NCBI GenBank assembly: GCA_937139405.1
Contig: CAKZPV010000050.1
Location: 151,799 to 215,798 of the forward strand
Origin: an uncultured Nitrospirota bacterium
GTDB lineage: Bacteria; Nitrospirota; Nitrospiria; Nitrospirales; UBA8639
Direction of reading: 5' to 3'
DNA: 64,000 bases
The stretch's first letter is position 1, and each line of letters opens with the position of its first letter. The notes under the pieces are model-generated. The model had not been told where the DNA came from. It worked only from the letters and a program-made list of their open reading frames with translations, and searched no databases. Position numbers and translations under genes: made by a program. Below are positions 10,102 to 20,497 of the stretch, piece after piece.

Positions 10102-10731
10102 ATGACCACTCCCACGCTGATTTATATTGCGGACCCAATGTGTTCCTGGTGTTGGGGTTTTGCGCCTGTGCTTGAAGAGGTTACTCAGCGGTATCAGGGT
10201 CGAGTGATATTTCAATTGATGTTAGGTGGATTGCGTCCAGGTAATACCGAACGATTTGATACATCCAGACGTGCGTATATTTTGCAACATTGGAAGGCGG
10301 TCCATCAGCGAACTGGCCAGCCCTTTAACTTCGACTTTGAGATGGGGGACACGTTTACGTATGATACAGAGCCAGCTTCCCGAGCAGTCGTGGTGACTCG
10401 ACAGCTCGTTCCACAGAAAGAATGGGAATATTTGAAACGTGTGCAGGAGGCATTTTACGTGCAGAATGCTGATGTGACCAAACTCGAGGTTCTCGAAGGT
10501 TTAGCGATTCAGTTGGGAATCGATGCTGCACCGTTTCGTGAAGGGTTTCAGGACACACAGATAAAACACGTGGTTTGGGAAGAATTTGATCAGGCTCGGG
10601 AGTTTGGCGTAGATGGTTTTCCCACTTTGCTTGGTAAGCAGGATCAATCAGTATTTACTCTTATGCATGGGTATCAAGATGTTGAGAGTGTAGTTCTATC
10701 AATAAATAAATTTCTCGAAAAAGTAGCATGA
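10102..10731 (+). CDS. DsbA family (FrnE-like) thioredoxin-fold protein
   Basis: IADPMCSWCWGFAPVLEE; GVDGFPTLL cis-Pro region. Confidence 0.9.
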   Translation: MTTPTLIYIADPMCSWCWGFAPVLEEVTQRYQGRVIFQLMLGGLRPGNTERFDTSRRAYILQHWKAVHQRTGQPFNFDFEMGDTFTYDTEPASRAVVVTRQLVPQKEWEYLKRVQEAFYVQNADVTKLEVLEGLAIQLGIDAAPFREGFQDTQIKHVVWEEFDQAREFGVDGFPTLLGKQDQSVFTLMHGYQDVESVVLSINKFLEKVA

Positions 10732-10768
10732 GGTTGCTGCTTTCTTTTTGTTCATAGGAGGTGACGTG

Positions 10769-11398
10769 ATGAGAGCGATGATGAAATGGGTAACGTGTCT
10801 TGGGTTCGTGAGTTGCGTGAGCGTGGGCATGGCCGCGATGGCATTTGGAGAAATGTCCAAGTGGAATTTAGATAAAGATCATACGACTCTTGGTTTCGAA
10901 GTGGTTCACATGGTGGTGTCCAAAACTAAAGGGAAGTTTACGGAGTATTCTGGAACGGTGGAAATGGATGCCGAGAAACAAGAATTTAAAACGTTTGATG
11001 CGGTCATTCAAACGGCCTCAGTGACAACGGATCACCAAAAACGAGATGACCATCTGCGTAGTGCTGATTTTTTTGATGTGAAAACCTTTCCGACGATGAC
11101 CTATAAGATGAAAAGCTATACGAAGTCAGGCGATCAATACACGGCGGTCGGTGATTTCACGTTGTTAGGCGTGACAAAAGAGCTGATCCTAGTTGGCACG
11201 TTTAATGGTGTGGCACAAGATCCCTGGGGCAATACCCGCGCTGGCTTCACTGCCGAAGGCACCTTAAATCGGAAAGACTTTGGTATGAAATTCAGTAAGT
11301 TGCTGGATAATGGCGGATTGATGGTCGGAGATGAGGTCAAGCTGAAGTTAGAAATTGAAGTCATCAAAGAAAAACAAGTGAAAAAAGTTAAGCATTAA
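10769..11398 (+). CDS. YceI family periplasmic protein
   Basis: Signal peptide; WNLDKDHTTLGFEVVHMVVSKTKGKF, RDDHLRSADFFDVKTFPTMTY. Confidence 0.92.
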   Translation: MRAMMKWVTCLGFVSCVSVGMAAMAFGEMSKWNLDKDHTTLGFEVVHMVVSKTKGKFTEYSGTVEMDAEKQEFKTFDAVIQTASVTTDHQKRDDHLRSADFFDVKTFPTMTYKMKSYTKSGDQYTAVGDFTLLGVTKELILVGTFNGVAQDPWGNTRAGFTAEGTLNRKDFGMKFSKLLDNGGLMVGDEVKLKLEIEVIKEKQVKKVKH

Positions 11399-11486
11399 TC
11401 TTAGTTTTTTCAGAAGTCAGCCAAAGGATACTGGCGGCCCAATCAATGCGAAGAATATAAACCAAGATTCTAAGAAAGGAGATGTA

Positions 11487-11864
11487 ATGGACACCAAAGA
11501 AATCGGAATGGAATTACTCGCGCTATGCTGATAAACGAAAAAATCCGAAGCCATTGCAAAGTGTTATAGCTCAGATATCGTGCGTCTTGAACCTGTAGAG
11601 ATGTCAGGAATGGGACAGGCGCAAACCGGAATTGTAGCAATTAAAGGGAAAAATATATGGCTGATTGAAAATCATGAAATGCATGGCGGAGATACCCAAG
11701 GCCCCTTTCCTCATGAAAATCATTTTCTCGTGTATTTTAAATTCGATGTCACGCCTAAGCATACCGGCAAGCCGATGAGCATGGAAAAGATGAGCGTATT
11801 CACAGTCGAAAACGACAAAATCATCAAAGAAGAATTTTTCTATAGCATGGGAGAATGTCGCTGA
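11487..11864 (+). pseudogene. SnoaL/NTF2-like protein interrupted by tandem in-frame stops
   Basis: Same-frame reading MDTKEIGMELLALC**TKKSEAIAKCYSSDIVRLEPVEMSGMG...; stops TGA TAA at 11529-11534. Confidence 0.75.
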
Positions 11865-11871
11865 GCTTGTC

Positions 11872-13671
11872 CTAATCTTCTGAATGCTTGCCTGACATTT
11901 TCACATTATGGAGCGGACGCGGTGCTAGATTTCCGTGAAGAGGTGAGTTGAGAAGTGGGGATATGGCTTGCAAAGACTTGCATGAGCCCGAGGTCTTCAT
12001 CTCATCCTGCTCGAGGACAGGAGTTAAAGCCAGGTCGGTATAAGATTTTTTGTGTGGGTCAGCCTTGACTCGTTTTGAAATCCTTTGAAATTTCCAGACG
12101 AGTAATCCCCATTGAAGGCCGGTTAGAAGAATCCTGAAGAATCGCTTTGGATAAAACCATAGCGGGCTTTCTCGTGAAAAAGTTGGGCGCCGCAACGTAC
12201 GAATCTTTCGGCGGAAGATCCCACCTTCTAATGGATGAACACCTTCAATCGTGGTGCATCCATAAAACCAAGTGAGTAACGATGTGACTTTGTTGATGTT
12301 TTGCCCTTTGGCTGCTGCCCGTCGAATGACCGTTTCCACATGTTCTAGTGTGTAATATTGTTCCCAAGCTGTTCGGTAGACCTGTTGCCAGGTTTCGTTG
12401 GACATGACGGGATGGTTCACGGTGACATGCTCTAAATCATAAGAATTCAAATCAGGTTCCATCCACACTTCGGTTTGGTTGAGCACTTTGTGATCTTCTG
12501 ATCCTGGAAGCGGAGTTAGACAGAAAAACTCCAGGCAATCCAACGGTATTTCTTTTTTAATAATTTCGATATCGCGAGCAATGGTTTCAGGTGTGTCACC
12601 GGGAAACCCCAGGATGTAGCCAGCCACTGTTGTGCAGCCGTGGTTTTTCCACATTTGCGCCATTTTGCGATATTCCCAAATTTTATTTTGATTCTTCTTG
12701 GCGCCGATCAAGGAGTCCGGATTAATATTTTCCAACCCAATGAACACATTGCGACATCCCGCTCGTGCGCATTTTTCTATAAATCTCGGAATCTTATGAC
12801 ACAATGTGTCGACTTGAATGCTAAATGATATTGGCAAGTGTTCATTTTCACGCATCGCAATAAAGCGATCGACAATAGCTTCCCAGTCTTTATTGCGAGC
12901 AAAATCATCGTCGGTAATAAAAAAACGACGGATCCCTTGGTTCAAATTCTCGCGAATGAGGGTTTCAATATCATCTGCTGACCGCCAACGAGATTTCCGG
13001 CCTTGCACATTGATAATCGTACAAAAGCTACATTGATATGGACAGCCGCGTCCCGCATCAAAACTCGACAGACGGCGCAATGTGTTCTTGATGATGTGCG
13101 CAGGAAGAAATGGGGAAGGAGCTTCTTCTAATCCAGGAAGTTGATCCATCACATTATAGAGCGGTTTGAGCCGATGGTGGTAGGCGTCTTGAAGTAGCGT
13201 GCCCAGGTGTTCTTCGGCTTCTCCAGCAAACAGCGTTATGCCTTTGTCCATAGCTTGTTGCATTTCTGGTGGTAGGGAAGGCAACATGGCCAAGCAACCA
13301 CTGACATGAAACCCCCCAATCACGACGGGAATATTTGCCTGCAAAAAGTGATCGGCCAAATCCATCGCATGAGGAAACTGGTTCGTTTGCACACCCACGA
13401 ATCCAACCAGGCCATTCCCCGTTTCTTGAATGGATTGAATGATTTTCTTGATGGGTAGTACCGTATTCGTTTCATCGTAAGGTTCAACAACTAACTCTAC
13501 ATCTTCCCCTAGGATGCGTCGTTTGGCGCAATCTAGAACTAACCCATATAGAGCCGCTAAAGTATTGGAGGGAATCGATGACCGAAGCCATTGGATGACG
13601 TACCCCTCGTCATCATAGTGAGATGGTTTAATGAGGACGAGCTGAAATGTTTTTGTCGAGGTGCTGAGCAA
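11872..13671 (-). CDS. B12-binding domain radical SAM protein
   Basis: CPYQCSFC radical SAM motif; N-terminal cobalamin-binding-like region. Confidence 0.9.
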   Translation of the reverse strand: MLSTSTKTFQLVLIKPSHYDDEGYVIQWLRSSIPSNTLAALYGLVLDCAKRRILGEDVELVVEPYDETNTVLPIKKIIQSIQETGNGLVGFVGVQTNQFPHAMDLADHFLQANIPVVIGGFHVSGCLAMLPSLPPEMQQAMDKGITLFAGEAEEHLGTLLQDAYHHRLKPLYNVMDQLPGLEEAPSPFLPAHIIKNTLRRLSSFDAGRGCPYQCSFCTIINVQGRKSRWRSADDIETLIRENLNQGIRRFFITDDDFARNKDWEAIVDRFIAMRENEHLPISFSIQVDTLCHKIPRFIEKCARAGCRNVFIGLENINPDSLIGAKKNQNKIWEYRKMAQMWKNHGCTTVAGYILGFPGDTPETIARDIEIIKKEIPLDCLEFFCLTPLPGSEDHKVLNQTEVWMEPDLNSYDLEHVTVNHPVMSNETWQQVYRTAWEQYYTLEHVETVIRRAAAKGQNINKVTSLLTWFYGCTTIEGVHPLEGGIFRRKIRTLRRPTFSRESPLWFYPKRFFRILLTGLQWGLLVWKFQRISKRVKADPHKKSYTDLALTPVLEQDEMKTSGSCKSLQAISPLLNSPLHGNLAPRPLHNVKMSGKHSED

Positions 13672-13830
13672 CGAAGTATCGAGTTGTCTGGAGTTTGCGT
13701 TTCTAGAAAAAAGAAGGAATCATCGGCGTCTTGATATACCATACTAGGCTAGGACCATGAATGGGTCAATATCACCTCATGGTTATGCTAGAACGGTGTC
13801 GTCAAGCTGGAGAACTTGAAGGGGGGTGAG

Positions 13831-15000
13831 TTACGCGGATGGAGAAGAATCAGTAGGCAAGCGAGTTTCTGAAACAGCAAATGGTTCTGGTGTGCCAAAC
13901 GGGAGGGATTCCACATAGAGGGATGTAGAAGGAAACGCAAAGCTTGAGCCATGCCCCTCAACGATCTCCTTGATTGTATACGCCAGCTGTTCTTTGACGG
14001 CTAGCCATTCTCCCCAAATCGTAGTTTTAGTAAAACAGTATAAAAGAATATCCACGCTCGAGGCGCCGAAAGAATCTAAAAAGACAAAGGTCTTTGCCTT
14101 TGCAGGATCGGTTTCAAAGTTTGGGTTGTTGTGAAGATGGTCCCGGATGTCCTGAATGATCCCTCCAAGTTGTTCCTTCGTTGTTCGATATTCTACTCCT
14201 ATACGCCAGTAGATTCGTCGTTGTGTCATACGGGAAAAATTAATCAGTGCCTCATTAGCCAGTTTTGAATTTGGTATGGTCACTAAGGCTTTATCAAATT
14301 GGCGGACTTTGGTAGCCCGAAATCCGATCTCCTCAACATCGCCTTCAACTTCAGATGATTTAATCCAATTGCCTTTCTCAAACATCCGATCGAGAAAAAT
14401 GGTTAACCCTGCAAACATATTCTTGATGAAATCTTGTGCCCCAAGTGCGACGGCCATCCCTACTAATCCCAAACTGCCCAGAACGGCAGCGATATTAAAG
14501 CCCCATTCTTGGAACACCGCGGCAATGCCTAAGCACACCACGATCGCTTTCGTGACTTTAACGAAGAAACCTTTGATCGTTTCATGCATGCTTTCGCTGC
14601 CAAACAATCCGATTGCGCGATCGAACAAACTTGAGAGTGGATCGATCACTCGAAAGATGGCCCAAAAGATGGTAATGGCAATCATGGACCGGACAATTTG
14701 TGCAAGAATGTGCGCGAGAGTTTCAGACAATGGCACAAATTGGCCAGAGACGTAGAGTCCAACGACCACAAAGGCGAATTCTAATGGCTGTTTGATGGCT
14801 GCAAGAATTTGATCATCAAGAGTTGTCTTGGTTCTTCGAACCATTAATTGCAGAGATTTGACAGTGGTTTGGAAAAATATTTTTCGCGCAAATAGAAAAA
14901 CTAAGAAAATTCCCACTGCCAGAAAGATGTCACCTAGGCCGGTCCCCAAGATCCCTTCATCCCACACTTTTTGAACTTCTTTCCAAAATCCTTTAATCAT
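13831..15000 (-). CDS. MscS family mechanosensitive ion channel
   Basis: GLVGMAVALGAQDFIKNMFAGLTIFLDRMFEKGNWI; VTIPNSKLANEALINFSR. Confidence 0.93.
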   Translation of the reverse strand: MIKGFWKEVQKVWDEGILGTGLGDIFLAVGIFLVFLFARKIFFQTTVKSLQLMVRRTKTTLDDQILAAIKQPLEFAFVVVGLYVSGQFVPLSETLAHILAQIVRSMIAITIFWAIFRVIDPLSSLFDRAIGLFGSESMHETIKGFFVKVTKAIVVCLGIAAVFQEWGFNIAAVLGSLGLVGMAVALGAQDFIKNMFAGLTIFLDRMFEKGNWIKSSEVEGDVEEIGFRATKVRQFDKALVTIPNSKLANEALINFSRMTQRRIYWRIGVEYRTTKEQLGGIIQDIRDHLHNNPNFETDPAKAKTFVFLDSFGASSVDILLYCFTKTTIWGEWLAVKEQLAYTIKEIVEGHGSSFAFPSTSLYVESLPFGTPEPFAVSETRLPTDSSPSA

Positions 15001-15097
15001 CTAGGTTATTCTTTCTTAAGGGTTTCGTGCCTGACTACAGTGAGAGAAGGAGTACAATAGATTAATGGCAATTGCCCTTTATTTGGTCGAATGCGGC

Positions 15098-15979
15098 TTA
15101 TTTTTGAAGTTGTTGACGAAATGTCGCAAAAGATTGATGTTGAGCTTTGCTCACAGTGGGATAGTGTAGGTCAAGATTTTCCAAATTTTTCGCTATGATC
15201 TCGGCGACACACATTCGCATGAACGGCTTATCATCAGCGGGAATGGCATACCATGGGGCCCAGGTTCGAGATGTGGCATCGACTGCGTCTTCATAGGCAC
15301 TCATATATTGTTTCCAAAGTTTCCGTTCTTCAAGGTCTTTTTGTGAAAACTTCCAATATTTTTTTGGCTCAGTCAAGCGTGAAAGCAGTCGTCGACGTTG
15401 TTCGTTCTTTGAGACATGGAGCCAAAATTTCAAAATAATGGTTCCATTCTTGGCGAGATGAAGCTCGTGATTACGGATTGATTCGTAGCGTTCTTCCCAA
15501 ATATGAGGACTTATGGGCATGGGGAGTTTCTGGTGTTTGAGGTACTCGGGGTGTACGCGAACGACAAGAACCTCTTCGTAATAACTTCTGTTGAAAATGC
15601 CAATACGCCCTCGCTCTGGGAGATGGCGGGAAGTACGCCATAAAAAATCATGATCGAGCTCCAGGTGAGAAGGTTGTTTAAAAGAGAACACTTGGCAACC
15701 TGCGGGATTTACGCCTTGCATCACCGCGCGTATCGTGCCGTCTTTCCCCGCTGCATCCATAGCTTGGAAAATGAGTAAAACGGAAAAACGGTCATGAGCA
15801 TAAAGTCGGCGTTGTAAATCGTCTAATGCCTTGATGGATTTTTGTAATCGCTTTTCACAAGATTTTTTGCTCGGAGCTGATTTGGGAGGTTGCGTAGGCG
15901 CTTGTTCAGAACGAAATGACTGATCTGGAGGAACTAAATAGGCGTGAGGAATGGCGTCAAACATGGACGATTCATGCAA
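15098..15979 (-). CDS. ppk2: polyphosphate kinase 2 family protein
   Basis: LLIFQAMDAAGKDGTIRAVMQGVNPAGCQVFSFKQPS; GRIGIFNRSYYEEVLVVRVHPE. Confidence 0.93.
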   Translation of the reverse strand: MHESSMFDAIPHAYLVPPDQSFRSEQAPTQPPKSAPSKKSCEKRLQKSIKALDDLQRRLYAHDRFSVLLIFQAMDAAGKDGTIRAVMQGVNPAGCQVFSFKQPSHLELDHDFLWRTSRHLPERGRIGIFNRSYYEEVLVVRVHPEYLKHQKLPMPISPHIWEERYESIRNHELHLAKNGTIILKFWLHVSKNEQRRRLLSRLTEPKKYWKFSQKDLEERKLWKQYMSAYEDAVDATSRTWAPWYAIPADDKPFMRMCVAEIIAKNLENLDLHYPTVSKAQHQSFATFRQQLQK

Positions 15980-15993
15980 AAAAATTGGTTGAT

Positions 15994-16035
15994 GAAGGAG
16001 GACATCGAAGTGCCATGTCCTCCTTCTCTTTTCTC
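15994..16035 (-). terminator. hairpin terminator between the dodecin and PPK2 genes
   Basis: GAAGGAGGACAT-9nt-ATGTCCTCCTTC 12-bp perfect stem with flanking A/T tracts. Confidence 0.6.
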
Positions 16036-16242
16036 TTAATTAGCCAAGATGAATGTAATCTTCATCGTGACGCGATATTGTACAATCTTTCCTTTTTGGA
16101 TTTCGACAGATTGGTCCTTGACCCAAGCGCCAGACACGTTCTTCAATGTTTTATTGGCGCGTTTGACTCCTGCAGCCATAGCATCGTCAAAACTTTTGGG
16201 TGAACTTGCAATGATTTCTGTCACGCGGGCAATGGTCGCCAT
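16036..16242 (-). CDS. dodecin family flavoprotein
   Basis: MATIARVTEIIASSPKSFDDAMAAGVKRANKTLKNVSGAWVKDQSVEI; start trimmed from the listed ORF. Confidence 0.92.
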   Translation of the reverse strand: MATIARVTEIIASSPKSFDDAMAAGVKRANKTLKNVSGAWVKDQSVEIQKGKIVQYRVTMKITFILAN

Positions 16243-16597
16243 CTGAACCTCCTTGGCAAGAAATAAATAAATGGCATTGATGGATAAAAGAAAGGATGAG
16301 ACTTCCTTGTACAATCATGCCTGAGGGGGTTGGGTACAACAGTATGAGGGAAATTCCAGAAGAGTTTCTATTGCCATCTCAAAATGAGATTTTTTAAATA
16401 CAAATGAGGGTAAAAGAAATCATGCCATAGGTCAATCAATTTCAAGAGGTCGAACAATGAAACGCCATGATTTGAAAAAATAGTTGTAAGACGTTCTTCG
16501 GGAAAGAGTATTGTCTCATGTAGTCTTCTGGACACCTCTAAGGATTGTGCTAGGATGAGACTGTCATTAATTCCCTCGAAGCAAAAGGAGTGAAAAT

Positions 16598-16978
16598 ATG
16601 AGATGGTTGAATGTAATCCTTTGTATCATGAGTGTGGTAGGGCTCACTGCGTGTGCAAGCCATATATCTGAGCCAACCTCGCATCAAGCGGCTCTTGGGC
16701 AAGGAATTGTCGAAGGCACAAAAGGCTATCAACAGTTGCAAGAAGACTCAATGATGAGGAATGGGGCCGTGACCAAAGTGCGAGGTCAAGTTCAAGCGAT
16801 TGAAGGGGCGGCTTATGTCGTTCATACGAACGGTCAGAACGAAGTCCGTCTCCCTTTTGATGAAAACACGGGAATTGACCGCCCGGCGCATAAAGGGGAT
16901 TGGATTGACGCCTATGTGAATGAATCTGGTCGAGCAATCGTTATCAGAAATGTAGATGACCAGGTTGAACTAGAATAA
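16598..16978 (+). CDS. small lipoprotein
   Basis: Lipobox-like SVVGLTACAS, 126 aa. Confidence 0.75.
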   Translation: MRWLNVILCIMSVVGLTACASHISEPTSHQAALGQGIVEGTKGYQQLQEDSMMRNGAVTKVRGQVQAIEGAAYVVHTNGQNEVRLPFDENTGIDRPAHKGDWIDAYVNESGRAIVIRNVDDQVELE

Positions 16979-17171
16979 GTATATCTTTCTCTTCCATCCC
17001 CTCTCAATATTCTGATTTTTTCACGTCTTGCGGGAAAACCATGGCTCCTTTTTCATGCCAATTCCAATTTAGCTTTGTTGCTATATAGAAATTCTTAGAT
17101 GAAGCTTTGGCGTCTGTCTAAATTTCCGCTAGGAAATGAAGGGCTTCGCTGAAGTATTTCTGCAAACCATT

Positions 17172-18569
17172 TCACATGTCGTGAGTGGAGTCAGGTTTTG
17201 GGACTTCCACTTCCATCCCAGGGAATTCGTCACGTAGCGTCATCGCAAAGGCGAGAGATTGGCGTTCTTCCCCATGCACCACAAAAACTTTCTGTGGCAA
17301 TGGATGAATCGCGCGAACATATGCCAATAAATCGTTTCGATCCGCATGGGCTGAAAACCCATTGAGCCGAACGACTTGTGCACGCCTTCTGGTTGGCTTA
17401 CCAAAGATGGGCACGGTATCCCATTCTTCTACGAGTTTCCGTCCTAGAGTATGTTCGGCTTGAAACCCCACCAAGACAATCACATTATCCTCATTTTCAA
17501 TGGCATGCTTGAGGTGATGGACCACTCGCCCACCTTCGCACATTCCAGAGGCTGAGATGATGACACAGGGCCCCTTCCGACGATTCAATAGCTTGCTGTC
17601 TTTGGCGGTCGAGACAAACTTAATGTATTTGGCTGCAAAAACATCACCTGTTGCGGTAAAGGTTCGATAGGTGTCTTTGTCATAGCATTCCGGATGTTGT
17701 CGAAAGACCTTTGTGGCTTTTAGCGCAAGAGGGGAATCAATAAAAATGGGAATGGGGTCCACTTCTCCATTTTTGACCAATGCCTTAATGCGCATGATGA
17801 TGTCTTGTGTGCGGCCCACGGAAAAGGCTGGAACGATAATTTTGCTCTTATGTTGAATAGCATGTTGAACGAGTTGTTTGGCGATGTCCTTGCGGCGATC
17901 TTCCTCATCACGATGGAGGCGGTCGCCGTAAGTCGATTCAATAATGAGGACATCACATGGCGGAGGCGGAGAGGGGTCACGGAGAATAGGCATATTGGCG
18001 CGGCCTAAGTCACCGGAAAAGAGCAGTGACGTTGAATTGCCACGATTGCGGTGTTGAAGCCAAATAGCAGAGGATCCAATAATGTGTCCCGCATCATGAA
18101 ATCTGGCTGTCACATTCGTAGCTAATGAAACTGCTTGTGTATAGCCTGCCCCCTGAAATTGCTTGACAATTTTTTGTGCATCATCGCTTGAATAGATCGG
18201 GCTTATACATTTTCGTCCTCGACGACGTTCCAGTTTATTCACGTATCGGCAATCACTCTCTTGAATGCGTGCGGAGTCGGCCAACAGAATCTCAGTTAAA
18301 TCGGCAGTTGCGCTCGTCATGTGGACGTTACCTTTAAATTTTCCTTTAGCCAACATGGGGAGCGCGCCGGAATGGTCAATATGTGCGTGGGAAAGACACA
18401 CCGCATTCACGGATTTTGGGTCGAAACCTAAATGCTGATTACGTTCTCGAGCGAGATCACGCCGGCCTTGGAACATGCCACAATCAAGTAAGATTCGAGT
18501 TTTGCCGGCATCGACCACATGTCGACTCCCTGTGACAGATCGAGCCGCGCCATGAAAGGAAATTTTCAT
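17172..18569 (-). CDS. MBL-fold RNA nuclease (CPSF/beta-CASP family)
   Basis: SHAHIDHSGALP, beta-CASP, GFSAHADRNDLL, VHGEE. Confidence 0.93.
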   Translation of the reverse strand: MKISFHGAARSVTGSRHVVDAGKTRILLDCGMFQGRRDLARERNQHLGFDPKSVNAVCLSHAHIDHSGALPMLAKGKFKGNVHMTSATADLTEILLADSARIQESDCRYVNKLERRRGRKCISPIYSSDDAQKIVKQFQGAGYTQAVSLATNVTARFHDAGHIIGSSAIWLQHRNRGNSTSLLFSGDLGRANMPILRDPSPPPPCDVLIIESTYGDRLHRDEEDRRKDIAKQLVQHAIQHKSKIIVPAFSVGRTQDIIMRIKALVKNGEVDPIPIFIDSPLALKATKVFRQHPECYDKDTYRTFTATGDVFAAKYIKFVSTAKDSKLLNRRKGPCVIISASGMCEGGRVVHHLKHAIENEDNVIVLVGFQAEHTLGRKLVEEWDTVPIFGKPTRRRAQVVRLNGFSAHADRNDLLAYVRAIHPLPQKVFVVHGEERQSLAFAMTLRDEFPGMEVEVPKPDSTHDM

Positions 18570-19396
18570 GAGTCAGTCCCTTCGTGATGTTCTTGAACAA
18601 TAATTTCCCAAGCTTCTCTAGCCGTTTCCGCATAATGAAACAAAGATAAATCTCTTGGACTAATCAGACCAAACTCGACAAATTTTTTCCAATTAATCAG
18701 GTCTTCCCAATAGGCCTTTCCGATTAACACCACAGACACGTCCTGCACTTTCCCTGTTTGGAGAAGAGTCAGAGTTTCAAAGAGCTCATCCATGGTGCCA
18801 AACCCTCCAGGGAAGACCACTAGCGCTTTGGCTCGATACAGAAAATGCATTTTGCGAAGAGCAAAGTATCGGAATTTGAAGCAGAGACTTGGGGTGATAT
18901 ACGAATTAGGCATTTGTTCAAAAGGCAGATCAACATTCAGTCCGATGGATTTGGCCCCTACATCGGCTGCACCGCGATTGCCGGCCTCCATAATGCCTGG
19001 ACCTCCTCCCGTCACGACGACATATTCACAACGTCCGTCAAATTGACAAGCCGAAGATACAAGTCGGCCAAACTCTCGAGCTTCATTATAGTAGGGGGCT
19101 AGAGATAATTGGTTCTTGGCGATCTGAACAGCGCGTGTTTTTTCTGGATCATTGGGAGAATGTGTTAATTCCAATTCCGCTTGCTGTAGTTTGTCTTGGG
19201 CCGCAGCGGGTTCTAGTAAGCGTGCACTACCAAAAACGACGATCGTGGACTCAATGCCCTCCTCTTGATGAATCAGTTCTGACTTTAACCATTCCAGTTG
19301 GAGACGAGCTGCTCGCAACTCGTCTCGTTGAAGAAATGCTGGATCAGAATCTGCCCGCGTATAAGCTGATGAGGATGATTGAGGTGAATCTGACAT
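18566..19396 (-). CDS. LOG family protein (TIGR00730-like)
   Basis: VVTGGGPGIMEAGNRGAADVGAKSIGLN; VVFPGGFGTMDELFETLTLLQTGK. Confidence 0.93.
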   Translation of the reverse strand: MSDSPQSSSSAYTRADSDPAFLQRDELRAARLQLEWLKSELIHQEEGIESTIVVFGSARLLEPAAAQDKLQQAELELTHSPNDPEKTRAVQIAKNQLSLAPYYNEAREFGRLVSSACQFDGRCEYVVVTGGGPGIMEAGNRGAADVGAKSIGLNVDLPFEQMPNSYITPSLCFKFRYFALRKMHFLYRAKALVVFPGGFGTMDELFETLTLLQTGKVQDVSVVLIGKAYWEDLINWKKFVEFGLISPRDLSLFHYAETAREAWEIIVQEHHEGTDS

Positions 19397-19662
19397 TGAT
19401 GCCCGAGAAGCTGAAAGAGGAGAATGAGGGATTATAAAGATCTCATTCCAGAATAGGAACTGCTGAAGGCAACGTTCAGGAAAGTCTAGACATTGGGGCT
19501 GTTGATTATTTCACTTTTACCGGAAATATATGATGAGAGGGGCGTTCTGGCAGTAGGTGGTATGGCAAGAATGTCGTTGGCGGCAGTTTCCATATTATGG
19601 ATTGTTGCTTTGCTAAGTCTGAAGACTAGTGAAGTCCAGTCAATCTCATTACAATCCAGGAG

Positions 19663-20148
19663 ATGACTTTTTTTGATCTCATTCTTATTTGGCTTCATCT
19701 GATAGGAGCGACTTTTTGGCTTGGAGGAATGCTCTTTCTCTCTCTTGTTGCAGTTCCTCTCCTCAAGCAGTCCTCTGATCCCGCTTTTGCCCAACGTGAG
19801 TTTGTGAACCAGGCGTGTCGGTTTCGAATGTTTGTGTGGGTGGCTTTGTCGATCCTTCTTGTGACAGGGGCTATTCGGTTGCCCCATGTGGTGAACCTCT
19901 CCGAGTCAATCGTCAATTGGCCACCGGCAGTACTCAGTAAATTGGTTCTCGTTTTTTTGCTTATTGTCGTATCACTGGCTCATGATCGATTCATCGGCCC
20001 TAAAGTAAGAACCCTCAAAAACAAGCCAATTGCTGAATTGGTTATAACAGAAAAGTTCTTTCTCCGGATCTCTCCGCTCATAGGTCGTCTCACGATGTTG
20101 CTGGGTTTAGGAACTCTCTTAGCCGCTGCCTTCATGGTTCGTGCGTAA
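19663..20148 (+). CDS. CopD-like integral membrane protein
   Basis: Four predicted TM segments, WLHLIGATFWLGGMLF. Confidence 0.75.
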   Translation: MTFFDLILIWLHLIGATFWLGGMLFLSLVAVPLLKQSSDPAFAQREFVNQACRFRMFVWVALSILLVTGAIRLPHVVNLSESIVNWPPAVLSKLVLVFLLIVVSLAHDRFIGPKVRTLKNKPIAELVITEKFFLRISPLIGRLTMLLGLGTLLAAAFMVRA

Positions 20149-20233
20149 TCTTGTAGAAATAAAAAATCGAGAAAGATTAAGTTGACCTCTCCCGCTTTCA
20201 TCGCGGTATTCTATTTGGTTTCAGATTTAAAAT

Positions 20234-20305
20234 CGGCTGCGGCTTCTTCTTGCGAAGACATTCACACAAACTCGAGCTTGCAGGTTAGGCCGTGAAAAAT
20301 TAGGG
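20234..20305 (-). pseudogene. RRM protein gene fragment
   Basis: 20234-20262 matches 22248-22276 of the RRM gene at 28/29 positions, with weaker similarity continuing. Confidence 0.5.
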
Positions 20306-20497
20306 AGTTAAAGTTGTAGTGTTTCTCTTCAGTGGCGGAATAGAGGGAAGAATCAAAGGCTTTATTGTTTCTAAAGCCTATAGTAGACCCGATAGTTTCT
20401 TCTATAATTTATGGGGCTGAGATTTGGTTTAAGTAGCCATAATTTGATAGCTTTGCTGTTTTCAAAAGGTTGAGCTTAACTAGAAGGTGAAACAGCG

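Noticed and set aside
11529-11534. Selenocysteine at the TGA after Cys
   Set aside because: A TAA follows immediately and no SECIS-like hairpin was evident
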